Program-made: the position numbers and the translations under genes
Shown here: positions 43,536 to 54,631 of the stretch, in pieces
Layout: every line of letters starts with the position of its first letter
Numbering within the stretch: the first letter of the stretch is position 1
Assembly: GCF_963675165.1 (NCBI RefSeq)
Contig: NC_087388.1
Span: 1,342,800 to 1,406,799, forward strand
Length of the DNA: 64,000 nucleotides
Source: Halichondria panicea
Lineage: Eukaryota; Porifera; Demospongiae; Suberitida; Halichondriidae
Direction: 5' to 3'
Notes under the pieces: generated by a model
What the model saw: only the letters and a program-made list of their open reading frames with translations
Told to the model about the DNA's origin: nothing
The model's database searches: none

Positions 43536-45560
43536 ACTCCATTTCCTGTTGTATTTCCCTTTACATTTTCAACATCCTGTTTGACTTGGTTTTGCACGAG
43601 CCCCTCCCACTCTAGTTAGATCTGACTTTAGAAAAACAAGCTTTGAACGTTTTACAAGCCTTGAACAAGCAAGCAAACAAACTGCAAGATTACACTAGAC
43701 TAAAGTTTGACCAGTTGTAAGGACTAGAGAAAGAGTGGTGCAAGGTAAACCCTTATTACAGCTTAATTAATACCTCTTCTAGATCTATCTATGATTAGTA
43801 GTCTACATTGTCAACAGTTTTCAACAAATTGTTTTATGATCATGATAATAGCTCTCATTTTAAGTATAAAACCTGCCACTTATCTTTGGCCAGAATTACG
43901 TCTGTTTGAGTGTAAAACATGTACACCCCTGGTAAAACTTCTTATATTAATACTTAAATTGTAGATCTATAACTTAGTCTAAGAATAAGTGTGGCAATAC
44001 AGTTCTATACTAGGCAAGTGAATAACATGTAAAACTATAAGATATGAGAACACAGATAAACGAATGAGAGGGATGTAGCAACGCCCAGCACTAAGCTTTC
44101 GTTGGATAAAGGCTAGTTGCCTTTAATGAGCAAAAGGGGCGTGTGCACTCTAAAATGGATCAAGATTTCAATACATAGTCTATAGAGTTGCTTATGCAGA
44201 GTGATAAAGAATTGAGCTACAAAGAGGATGCTGTTTCCAGGTCTTTCTTTTTGATAACCAATGACGAGAAAATATACTTGCGTTCCACTTTCTATAACCT
44301 GCAGTGTCCGGCTTGGAGCACGTTACCATAAGTAAGAGCAGCTAGGAGAGGTATATATGGAACCTTTTTGTAGACTTCTGACAAACGTTCTATGATAGAT
44401 ACCCATGCAGTAGTGTTGCGTGGGTGTATGTGTGCATGCTGCAGGATTAATCTTGTACGCTCTGGCTTCCTACAAGAAAACTATAAGCAGCCGATATCAG
44501 AAGCATGCACGATGCCGTGTGTATATATACGTTTTTGAGTGAGACTGGCCTCAAACCAGAGGGTGTGACGTCACACACTGCACTAATTGCCTAGCATCAC
44601 GTGAGGCATTGTCTATCCCTCTCTTTCAAGAATAAGCAATAATATATTTTTGTACTTAGTTCCTTGGTTTACAGACATCTCGTCGCACAAAATAGTTGAT
44701 TACATTACATTGTCACTGTCTAGTGTCTAACATATACCATTTCTTGTACGTAGGCTGCATACAATGTCATGTGTTTGTTTATCAAGTTGATACTAATTAA
44801 CCCTGTGTATGACATCATACATTATTTTTCATGCATGTGCACGGCCTGTACAATGGTATTCATTTCAATGAAATTCATTTTGCAGCCCATAATTATTGAG
44901 TAAGTCGTCAGGGATAAGAATTAGAATGCACAAACAAAAATTTGATATTCATAGGCACACACTAACAGGTGGATATAATGGCATGGGACGTACTGTAAAC
45001 TAGCGAAAACTTAGATGAGCCATAATTATTATGGCATACTACTATAAAATCTCGCTAACAGACATCAAAGGGGGGGAAAGACGTCTGTAGAATGGTCGCT
45101 TTTCATGGCCCATTTTGGAATGTTGTCGCACCAATCAGATTGCCAGATTTTATAATGAAACATTCTGGGTATGGTTTTATGTAGAAAAGAAGTGTTCGCT
45201 ATAGCAGCTAGAAGCTACACAAAAATGATTATTAAGCTGCTGCTAATACTGTACTTCTCTACTTAAACCGTTTTTTCTAGCATATTTAATACCTCGAGGC
45301 GTAGCCGCACGGGGGATACGTAAAGCTGGCTGTGCGTGGCCCAACGGTACAATGTAACGACAAATAACAGCTTCTATGGGCTTCTAGCCACATTCTTATG
45401 GATTTTAATTAGTGGAGGATTTGCAAAATAAAGTTAGTTTGACTCACCGTGAAGGCAGTTGCATTGCATTCTCTTCAGAATCTTTTATGCATCATCTGTG
45501 GGCATACTCAATTTATGTGTTAGCCTTGCACTAAAGCGTTATAGCTGTTTGATCATTGAC
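43536..45560. repeat. Duplicated non-coding block, copy 1 (partner 47120-49700)
   Basis: Shared segments occur in the same order: CCATTTCCTGTT..; GCACGAGCCCCTCCCACTC; GTGCAAGGTAAA; CAAACCAGAGGGTGTGAC; CACGTGAGGC.TTGTCTATCC; TATTCATTTCAATGAAATTC; and the GGCGTAGCCGCACGGGGGAT segment. Insertions of up to several hundred bases separate the copies. No coding frame is conserved between them. Confidence 0.75.
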
Positions 45561-46600
45561 AGGAAATACAAAATGACTAAAACTTCTACATTCCTTGAAG
45601 ATCATTAAGCTCCTCATCAAGAGCGTAACCAGGATTTTTCGAAAGAGGGGACAAAAAGTGATCGCTTATCAGCCGTGCAGCGCCATAATTTTGAACGGAA
45701 GCCACACCTCTTAATAATAACGTCATAATTAAGTTCTCTACCTAGTTCGGTGTGGCTTGATGTTCTAGAAGGAGCTTTTAAATTAACGCTAAATTGTGTC
45801 TGGGCACAAATAAAACGCATGAATCTCGTATACAGTGGAACCTCCATAAACGGACACCATTGGGGAACAGCCTTTTTTCATAATTATGAGAAATGATACC
45901 ACAGTATACAAATGTGCAAAATCTCACGAATAAAAATCACACACTTAGCGGGCTATGTCATGTGTGATCAGGAAAACCAAATTAAATAGTTACAAGCTAA
46001 AAGTCCTATAACTATGATCAGTTTCTGGCTCATGGGAATATTAAGTGATCATGAGAACACTTCTTATCAGTCATTGTTTCCCCAACCAATTTTTGTACTA
46101 GATCTAGCTATATAAAACTATATATAATATAGTTTTCCTATGTCATGACCGTGTAGCAATTACGGAAATTCCTTAACATAATGGTCGCAACCATTTGCCG
46201 CAGTCTTGTTTCCTGAGGATGTCTGGTTTCAGTTGGGAAGGGGAAACCATGCATGCAAATACCTCTCAACCATGCTGCTAATTATAATAATTCATGGCTG
46301 AATATTACGTTTATACTGTTATCACTAAAACTTGACGTACATGCATTGATCGCAAATGCGTGTATTTAACGCTCAAACATGGTCCTATTTTTTATACTGC
46401 ATGTATACATAAAAATTATATTATAATTATAATTACATTATAATGTTCGAAGGCCGGGTCATTTTGCATGCATACATCTAGGAACATACAACCTATACAC
46501 TTGTTTAATACATACTATTGGTACCTATATAATTATGCACTCGACAGGCTCAGCACACCTTTGTTGGAGTTGTTGGTGTTTCCTCGCAACCATGCATATA
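45561..46600. other. Non-coding stretch with repeat ends
   Basis: A GCGTAACCAGGATTTTTCGA segment at 45625 looks like one end of a CAGGGGCGTAACC-type element. At about 45834 TACAGTGGAACCTCC is one end of the MITE family at 2360. No second ends and no coding were found. Confidence 0.45.
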
Positions 46601-46609
46601 GCTTCTCAC

Positions 46610-46930
46610 CAGAGGAGGCTGGAACCACTTGACCTTGCAGACTACTTTTAGTGTCTGTAAGCTTTTCAGGGGGGGGGGTCAACTTTTATTTCCGTCCGAG
46701 ATACAAGTCTCAAGGCCAGCTGTGCGTTGACCTCGAGAACGAGCCACCGATGGTATCGAAGCTTACACAAGAGCACTGTATCTCTACTTTTGAGCAAAAT
46801 TGGCGAAAATAAAAGTTGACCCCTCCCTGCAAAATACCGTTTTAAGATCACATACACTAAAAACTACTGCAAGAGGAAATCCAATTAGTGACCTTAATTA
46901 GCTACGGTCAAGTGGTTCCAGCCTCCTCTG
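46610..46930. mobile_element. hAT-like MITE with 24-bp inverted ends
   Basis: Ends CAGAGGAGGCTGGAACCACT.. and its exact reverse complement (24-25 bp). GCTTCTCAC is repeated at 46601-46609 and 46932-46940, with one extra T before the right copy. 321 bp, non-coding. An inner inverted pair (GTCAACTTTTATTT / AAAATAAAAGTTGAC) makes it foldback-like. CAG ends and a duplication of about 8 bp suggest the hAT group. Confidence 0.8.
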
Positions 46931-47052
46931 TGCTTCTCACTATTTATTTCTGTAATGGGAAGAGTAGAGTGTTAGCTTTGCAGGGACCTGCATGGAAAAT
47001 ACTGAAACATGAACATGCATGTCATTGACATTGCACAGATGCACAGATGAAT

Positions 47053-47114
47053 GTAGCCTCGAATCTATCCCTCGGTTCCAGGCCGCTTCACAAGAAGTCT
47101 GGGATCGAGGCTAA
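47053..47114. repeat. Hairpin related to the 8756 palindrome
   Basis: TAGCCTCGA at the left and TCGAGGCTA at the right, with CCAGGCCGCTTC and GAAGTCTGGGATC between; pairing is imperfect. Same family as 8756-8817. Confidence 0.6.
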
Positions 47115-47119
47115 GATAA

Positions 47120-49700
47120 ATGCATCCATTTCCTGTTCTATTTCCGTTTACATTTCAACATCCTGGTTTTGCACGAGCCTCTCCCACTCCAGTTAGATTT
47201 ACTTGTATGTACTCGGAAAACAAGCTTTTGAACAAGCAGCAAACAATCAAGCAAACAAACTGCAAGATTACAAATTACACTGGACTAAAGTTTGGCCCAT
47301 CGTAAGGACTAGAGAAAAAGTGGTGCAAGGTAAATCCTTATTGCAGCTTAATTAATACAACAGTTTCAATATAAATTGTTTTATGATCATAGCTCTCATT
47401 AAAAGGCTCACCTTTGGCCAGACACAAGCTTCTCTGTTTGAGTGTAAAACATGTACATCCCTGGCAAAATTTTTTACTAATGCTTCTATAATTAATTAGT
47501 CTAAGAGAATATTAAAGTGTGGCAATTAGTACAACCAGTAGGTTGTACATAGGATTGACAGTGCAGTTGTGCGTGTTTGCACACATTTTGATAGTGCTAT
47601 AGGCAAATAAGTACATGTAAAACTAAAATATAAGAACACAGATAACGATGAGAGGGATAGCAAAAAGTTTCCGTTGGATAAAGGCTATATAGTTGCGTTT
47701 AATGAGCAAAAAGGGGCGTGTGCACTAAAATATGGATTATGGTCTATTTTAAAGCTGCTTATATATAATATTCAGAGTAAGTGATCTCTAAAGGGGGTGT
47801 CAGTGTACTCACTGCATGGTCTGTTTTCAGGTCCTTCTTTTCGATAACACAATTGATAGAGAAAGATACTTGCATTCCACTTTCTACCTTATAATTATAA
47901 CCTGTGTCTTGGAGCACTTTATACAATATACAGTAAGAGCAGGAGAGGTATATGGAAACTTTTGTAGACTTTTGACAAACGTAGATACCCAGTAGTGTTG
48001 CGTGGGCATGATGCAGGATTGCTCTTGTTACGCTCCAGTCGTCTACAAGAAAACTATAAAAGCAGATAATTATCGGAATAAGGGAAGCATGCAGTATGTA
48101 CGTTCTTGAGCGTAACTAGCCTCAAACCAGAGGGTGTGACATCACACACTGCATTTGCCTAGCATCACGTGAGGCGTTGTCTATCCCTCTCTTTCATAAG
48201 AATAAGTGTGATAATTCAATAATAATATATTTTTGTGCTTAGTTATCGAGGCACATGGGCGGGTATATAGTAGTCGGTTGGTTTGTCTGTCTGTCTGTTT
48301 GTGATTTCTGAGCCTGCTCACCTGAATGCCATAGCACTGCGTTTACAGCATGGTTAGCCTTCACACAACAAGTTATTAGTTTTAATAATGACATATTTTG
48401 CTTCGTTGTCGAATAAAAGCGAGCAAAAGCTTGAACTTACACGTTGGCCATAATTATTATAGAACTCTCTATAATTATATGCCCGGCTTTAATTCGAGGC
48501 ACTGATTTTACAGCCACGTGGATACAAATTATTTGTTTTCATGGGAAGAGACTCCATGCAGTCTTCTTTGCTGGCTATACTGCATGTGAGCCTATACTCC
48601 GGTCCCCACTGTATGTCAGCCTGGTGTCTTACTTTTAACACTCCGGGCCTGCTCTGCTGTGATCCAAATAACGTACGGTCCAGGACTCCCAGAGTGCATG
48701 TCAGGTGCTATAATATTTTAGCTGCTGACTCTGATGTGATCCTATAGTCCTATAGCTATAGTGTATGTCTGACCATGCACCACTATACGTCTGTTTTCAA
48801 GGCCTTGTCATACAGTTCAAATATAGAGTAGGTAGTTTGCCGCTCATGTTCATGTACGTATACCGTAACATTACATGCTTGGTTATGAGACGTAAAACAG
48901 CCGAGGGTTAGCACTTCAGTGCTCTAGTATATTAGCTTTGGGTTACAAACATCTCGTTGCACAAAATAGCATAGCTAGTATACACGTAGGCTGCATACAT
49001 TGTCCTGTGTTTGTTTATCAAGTTGATACCTGTGTATGACATCACATGTGCACAACCTATATAATGATATTCATTTCAATGAAATTCATTTGCAGCCCAT
49101 AATTATAGAGTAAGTCGTCAGGAATCAAGAATTATTGAGGGATAAGAATTAGAAATACAATTGCAATGCACAAACAAAATGATATCGATAGGCATAGTTA
49201 TAGGTATGTTAACTAGCGAAAACTTGGATGAGCCATAATTGGCTGAGTACAAGCTAATCTCAGAGCTCTGTAATCACAATAATTATAAGCAGCTAGAATA
49301 ACACATTATTAAGCTGCTGCTATTCTTTATGGTATTGCTGCCATAAAACTATAGGTTATAAGGAGCTCCAACCACAATCAAGAGCTAGCTGTAAAGTTAA
49401 TTATGCCTCGATACGAAACCGCACGAGGGATACGGTAAAGCTGACTGTGTGTGTGTGTGTGTGTGTGTGTATTCCAGCTGTAACTGCTCCATGGCTGCAA
49501 TGCGACGAACACTAACAGCTTCTATAGAGTTCCAGCCACGTTCTCTTGGATTTTGATTTGTGGATTTGCAAACTAAAGCTTTGTTCTCCAGTTATGGCTA
49601 ATTTTGAATGCATGCTGTTGCAATCTCTTCAAAATCTTACGTAGCATCATCTGTTCGCACAAAGTTTCTATTCGAGTTAGCCTTGCACTAAAGCGCTATA
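47120..49700. repeat. Duplicated non-coding block, copy 2
   Basis: Partner of 43536-45560. It also carries an extra segment around 48250-48950 that is absent from copy 1 (TCTGTCTGTCTGT run near 48282), and a (GT)n run at 49446-49472 where copy 1 has GCTGTGCGTGG. No conserved coding. Confidence 0.75.
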
Positions 49701-49932
49701 TCTCTTTGTTAGCTACAAAAGTCTGAAAAGAGCTGTAATGCTGTGCTGCTATAGCCATTGCGAACTTTAACCTATTACAGATGCAGGGGCGGACTCAGGA
49801 ATCTTGATGGGGAAAGCTAATTATTATACTAAAAAAATCATCTGCTTTTCAAGCCTATAGCTAGCTACTTTGCAACAAATCACGATGTTTTTCCTGCATG
49901 ACTCATCAATAATAATTGTTCATGCTCAGTTA

Positions 49933-50859
49933 AACCATAAATTGAAGAGCTAGAGGGATTGGAAACGGCTGGTACCCTCGAGTAACATCCGCGCTACGCT
50001 GCGATTTAATTGAGGCTCACAACAATACCAATATACTGCAAGTAACTGTGCTCAGTCCGTGCAACTCACTTATATTTCAAGGTATATACCTATTGTAGTC
50101 GTCATAACCAGCACGCTTACACGTTACAGTTCCACTAGCTCCAAAACAGCCTTGGAAATAGATTAATGTCAAACTAAAGGGCTGAGGAGAACCACCCAAT
50201 AATTATAAAACCATATAAACCAACAATTTGGGCCTGGAACAATGGCTGTTAAAGCCACCACCCGAACAGAAGGAGTGCCCTGGCTGAGGACAGCGCCCAC
50301 CCCCCCGAGCGGGTCCCTATAAATTATTGAAACCCCTTAACCGAGCTGGCTGTCCCCCAGCCCGAGCTCGTGGTGTGAAACTAGGGAGGCCAACCCCAAG
50401 CAGGCGAAAGGGGGAGGGCGGAGGGAAAGAAACGGCTACTGGAGATCGCTTCTCTATCAAGGTAACTGATACTGCACGTGGATGGCAACCCTACTGCGCA
50501 TGCGCAGTCAATTACCTGATGCAACCACACCCAAGAACCTCAGCCCTTCTGCTGCCATTAATCATTGTTTAGTGCACTCCCAAAACACACTATGTCTCTT
50601 TTTACTGGGTGTGGTCAGTCATTAGCAAGTACTACACGTAGCTTGTGGACTAAGCATGTTATAAAATGCTGAAAGAGATGATGTCTTGAAGAAACACAAT
50701 TTTATCATTTTGAGGGAATTACCCGGAAACAATTTTGCTTAATAGCCTCGTTCATAGGGCGTAGCGCGGATAGTTTTCGAGGCTCCACTGCAGATTCAAT
50801 GTAAAAGCATGGCGTGCACCACTCCATTTCCAATCTCTCTAACTCTTCAATCTATGGTT
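49933..50859. mobile_element. AGAGGGATTGG-family MITE carrying an internal GC-rich insert
   Basis: Inverted ends AACCATAAATTGAAGAG and CTCTTCAATCTATGGTT. Internal sequence is an inverted relative of 20246-20793. Where that copy has about 75 bp between GCGTGCTGG and CACACCC, this one has about 480 bp (50.13-50.61 kb) including a markedly GC-rich stretch (50260-50440). The open frame there (50327-50572) shows no domain. Confidence 0.65.
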
Positions 50860-51470
50860 ATAAACTGGGTGTGGCCATGACAATGTAATATGGTGCATGT
50901 ATGCAGTGAGTTAATAGCTAGCTCTACATTCTATCCTTCAGACTTGTCATCAAGGCCAGGAGGGTGCTCAAGCCTCCAAAGCTCCCACTGGATCCTTCAC
51001 TGACGGATACACCCTTTTTCTGCGCATGTGCTGCAGCATTCAAAGATGCGTAACTACAACGGCTGAATTTCGGTAGCCCTACAGAATAGTAATTTAAATA
51101 CTTGGAAGGTTATCAAAACATGCATCGCACATTACTCAACTGCTGTTAATAACAGAGTCCACTAGTAAATACTATAATTATGCCGGGTGTATATACGGGC
51201 TTCCGTAAAAATTATTAGATTTCTGATAATAAAATATAATGTGGGCCAGTAGCTATAAGTGATCCTGAGTCCTGAGTTAGTCGTGAAGCTTGTCACAGAC
51301 CTGCTTTGGTTATCCCAGACGTTTCTGGTTTTATCCATGCATCCATTCATGCAATCGTCCCCATGAATCACTTTATGCAATCAAGCTGTTTGAAGTTTGT
51401 TTACTAATCTAACTTTAGAGGGATAATTATATACAGTACCTTTAGTCTGGTATAAACGCAATTTGGTACG
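50860..51470. other. Non-coding stretch
   Basis: No domain-bearing frames and no clear element ends. A short segment near 50935-51000 (GGAGGGTGCTCAAGCCTCC..GGATCCTTCACTG) looks like a decayed repeat terminus. Confidence 0.4.
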
Positions 51471-51474
51471 TGTT

Positions 51475-52111
51475 AGTACATAAATGTAAATATTTTGAGA
51501 TTGGAACATTTCTAAGAAAATATGATGATACCATTGTGTTGGTGAACAAATTATCTAAAACATATCCAAAAATATTTCCATGGCAACCAAAGGTGGTGGG
51601 TATGTGGTGGTTTATAAAACACCAACATTTTTCTATAGTGGACAATCGCTTAGCGATGGAAAGACCAATTGTTTTCGGCTAAGGTATGGAACTTTGGCAC
51701 AACATTCCTGAATAGTTTAGCTAACATATGCATGGTTACGTATAGCTTACATAAGTACACGTACTGATTAATACTCAATTATGGGATATTTTAGGTGCCT
51801 TTTCGCTTAGCGATGGAACTCAAGCAAATTTGTCGGCTAAGGTCTAATTGTTTTTGCACATTAATTGTTGATAAATTTTCTATCTTTTGATACAAAAAAG
51901 TTGTCCAGAAACACTTCAGTTCCGGAGATATTTCATGTTACACATATATTTTACGATCACCCCCATTTTTACCTAAAATGATTTCCCACTACAACAACTT
52001 TTGGGGAAATATTTTCAAATAAGGTTGTAGCTTATTTATTCACCTACACAATGGTATCAGCACAATTTCTTAGAAATGTTCCAATCTTGAGATACATTTA
52101 AGTACAACTAC
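51475..52111. mobile_element. Foldback element with arms of about 70-80 bp
   Basis: The left arm contains GATTGGAACATTTCTAAGAA and ATACCATTGTGTTGGTGAA. The right arm (about 52035-52111) is its reverse complement with scattered mismatches. About 637 bp. The 70-residue frame at 51470-51682 has no recognised domain. CGCTTAGCGATGGAA occurs twice inside (51647 and 51808). Confidence 0.7.
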
Positions 52112-52630
52112 TCACTCTGTGGTTAAATTTACTCTCAAAGCTGAAGGCACTGTAGCATTAGTTACTAGTAGCCCAGAATCCAGCAATCTGATTGGTCAGT
52201 ACAGGGTTTATATTTCCCATATTAACCTGTAAATTCTCATATAAACCTTTAATTTTCATGTTTACAACAACCGTTTATTATTTTGTGTTTTTCAAACATG
52301 TTTTTTGTAGATTGTATTATAAAGAAGTAACTGTTCTGTTTTTGGTAATGACATAAAATTATAATGTTCAGTCGCTGTTACTACGTTGGTTGTTGGATGT
52401 AGGCATAGAGAGATTGATGGTAACGTTGCAGGTACTAAAGTTAAAGTTTGGAGGCATAAATTAACAGCAGTTGGTTTGTGAATTCTGTTGCACTGCCATC
52501 TGTGAGTGATCAGTGTGTGCCAGTATGTTAATTGCATGGCTTTACATTGAGGATGTCTGAAACTGACTGCTTTTGACACTCGAAGTTCTCTTGTAGCTGC
52601 AAACTCCTTCCAAGCTTCGGTGTCCAGTTG
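52112..52630. other. Stretch with an uncharacterised minus-strand frame
   Basis: A minus-strand frame at 52292-52579 (95 aa, Met/His/Cys-rich) lies downstream of the Crypton-like fragment but shows no recognisable motif. It may be decayed continuation of that gene. Confidence 0.3.
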
Positions 52631-52639
52631 TTTCCATTA

Positions 52640-53110
52640 TCATTTGTTCGTCCACTCCAGCGTTGTAGAGTCTAGTAGCAGCAGTTGCACGGATTTCAGG
52701 TCACTCAATAGTGTAATAACATCCCCATGGCACTTTAATCGGTACTCACACCAGTCATTCCATAGCTTGAAGCAGTACTTTGTATCTGAAGTTGTGCTAT
52801 TAGGAATAGCACTCTTCTTCAATTTTTCCATCTCATTTTTTGTTAATTGAGGTGCAAATGCACGCACTTGCTTGGAGGTAGAGGCACTGCTTGAAGAAAG
52901 CTTCATTCACTTTGAGTTAGGTAGAGAAGATTGTGCAGGTTCTGTTGGCTCGTCCAGCTCCTCCTCCTTTCTTTGTTCTGTAGAAAGAGTAGCCAGCTCC
53001 GCCTCCAAATTTATGTTGTAGAGGGCGGAGTCTATGGGCTCGGTCATTATTATGCCGAGTACTTCTTCAGAAAAGAGCTTGTCTAGGCCTAGGTCTTTGT
53101 CCGCGTCCAT
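52640..53110 (-). pseudogene. Crypton/DUF3504-type N-terminal fragment, one in-frame stop
   Basis: From a Met at 53110 the minus strand encodes an acidic leader (DADKDLGLDKLFSEEVLG..), a TGA at 52907-52909, and then in the same frame LTKNEMEKLKKSAIPNSTT, DTKYCFKLWNDWCEYR. The segment 'E..L....IP.ST..DTKYC..LW..W...R' is the helical lead-in seen in Crypton-derived proteins (ZMYM, QRICH1, KCTD1-like DUF3504 proteins). The recombinase-like domain itself was not found before the frame ends at 52640. A single stop and truncation suggest a recent pseudogene or part of a spliced gene. The Met at 53143 is an alternative start. Confidence 0.6.
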
Positions 53111-53153
53111 TCTTTCGGTTAGTTTTTGAAATGAACCTAACAACTAAACTCGT

Positions 53154-53284
53154 TAGATACTGTTTAGTCGGTATCTATGGGAATTATAAGCCCACAGGCA
53201 CTCGTAGTACCCTCGCTTTGCTCGGGATACTACAGCAGGCCTTTGGGCTTATAATTCCCATAGATACCTCCTAAACAGTATCTA
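53154..53284. repeat. 131-bp hairpin upstream of the Crypton-like fragment
   Basis: Arms of about 40 bp, from TAGATACTGTTTAG and GGTATCTATGGGAATTATAA on the left to their reverse complement on the right, with two or three mismatches. The inner sequence forms a second stem (GTAGTA.CCCTCG / CGGG.ATACTAC). It is a minimal foldback element 44 bp upstream of the likely start codon at 53110. Confidence 0.88.
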
Positions 53285-53292
53285 TAACTATT

Positions 53293-54233
53293 ATGTGGCG
53301 GATCCAGTAAAAATGAAAGGGGGGTTCCAAACTAAGAGCTAGCCAGAGATAAAGTAAGGAAAGGGATTGGGAACGGTCAAAAAAATGTGACTATCCGTGA
53401 TGCGCTACGTCATTGACTTTTTTCATCCTTTGTAGCCTCCATTTATATCAAAATCAAGAATTTATGCAGCCTAGTTGATCAACAGAGACACAACAAAACA
53501 AGATATGTAGGTAAAACATCATAGGCTTACAGCAGTGCTTCTTAAAAGGGGCACAAACTAATATAACACTTTCTCGTGTTTTACAGCCTCCATTTTAGTT
53601 ATAAATGTAAAAACATACAAAAGAGATTTAACCAAGAAAATGTATGCAGGCCAGTTCGTCAACATAGACACAAATAAGCAGGATCTGTAGAAAAACATCA
53701 TTTGGCTACGGCAGTGCTTCTTAAAAGGGGGCACAGACCAATAATAAGTTTTCAAGCTCTAGAGCACCACAGTCAATTCTTCCACGCTTGGACTTCACTT
53801 TAAATAAAGCACAGGACACGTGTAGCCTTACTATACGCAATTCTAAAGTCTCATGAGACTAATAACTAACTAAAAGTAATATTACTTCATTCCGCGGGCG
53901 TTGTGCCGGGAAATAATGCGCATCAAGGATGGTTGAGAGGAAATCAATATGAAATCAATGTGAAATGATCACGTGAGTTACTCCCGTTGCCAATCCCTCT
54001 ATTACTCTATCTCTGAGCTAGCTAGCTGCCACGAACAGTCAACTAGCTAGCCTAGGCTAACCTGAACACTCTTTTGGCAGTTGATACATCAAAACAACAG
54101 GTACAATCATTGAATCAAATTACAATAGCTACAAAAACTGATAAATAGCTAGCTGGTGTCATTAAGCCTTCTAAAGTTAACTTTAAAAGGGGGTCAAGGG
54201 ACCCCATGGACCCTCCTCTGGATCCGCCACTGT
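53293..54233. mobile_element. CAGTGGCGGATCC-family element carrying a nested MITE
   Basis: The left end reads GTGGCGGATCCAG with its first bases altered; the right end is CTGGATCCGCCACTG. The internal GCTGCCACGAACAGTCAACT, TTGGCAGTTGATACATC and AGCTACAAAAACTGATA segments match the 4018 copy. Confidence 0.75.
53344..54015. mobile_element. AGAGGGATTGG-family MITE nested in the preceding element
   Basis: Ends CAGAGATAAAGTAAGGAAAG and the reverse-complement-like CTCTATTACTCTATCTCTG. AGCTAGC is repeated at 53337-53343 and 54016-54022, although the AGCT-rich target makes the exact duplication length uncertain. Inside, two similar blocks of about 200 bp (53400-53560 and 53560-53750, GTGCTTCTTAAAAGGGGCAC) form a tandem pair. 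Confidence 0.75.
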
Positions 54234-54631
54234 ATAGTTCAAATAGTAATCAATTGTCCAAAATCGATTCGTAGACAATTGATTTCGACAGATCACTCAC
54301 GTACGTAATATTCAAAAATCTGAAGATTGTTGTCAAAAATCGATTTCATATCTGATACACACAAGTTACGTTCTCTAAATTTTGCAAACGGGTAGTTTCC
54401 TTAGTAACAGCAAATCCTCCTCAGGAGAAACAGAAAGCTGTGTCTGTAATGATCAATCCTGATTTTGTTGTCCGATTTTGCAAGATCATGTTCAGACAGA
54501 GCAACTTAGTATAGTTGTTACGCCGTTTGCGACAATTCACTAACACAATTCAATCGTATATAATTTTGTAAAAGCTACTCTAGTATAACTCTTTCATTAA
54601 TTTTATTAATCAGTGCCGTATAGTTGCGGAA
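54234..54631. other. 5' flank of gene B
   Basis: AT-rich, no recognised promoter element. Only the last 15-20 bases before the ATG resemble the flank of gene A, so the segmental duplication does not extend upstream of the start codon. Confidence 0.5.

Noticed and set aside
45617-45847. 76-residue minus-strand frame
   Set aside because: It covers the end of a GCGTAACCAGG-type repeat and a CAGTGGAACC MITE end; no protein features.
46601-46940. Perfect 8-bp hAT duplication at the 46.6-kb MITE
   Set aside because: The direct repeat is nine bases with one extra T on the right, so the exact duplication length is left open although the element itself is kept.
50327-50572. 81-residue frame in the GC-rich insert
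   Set aside because: No domain, no counterpart; high GC content makes chance frames likely.
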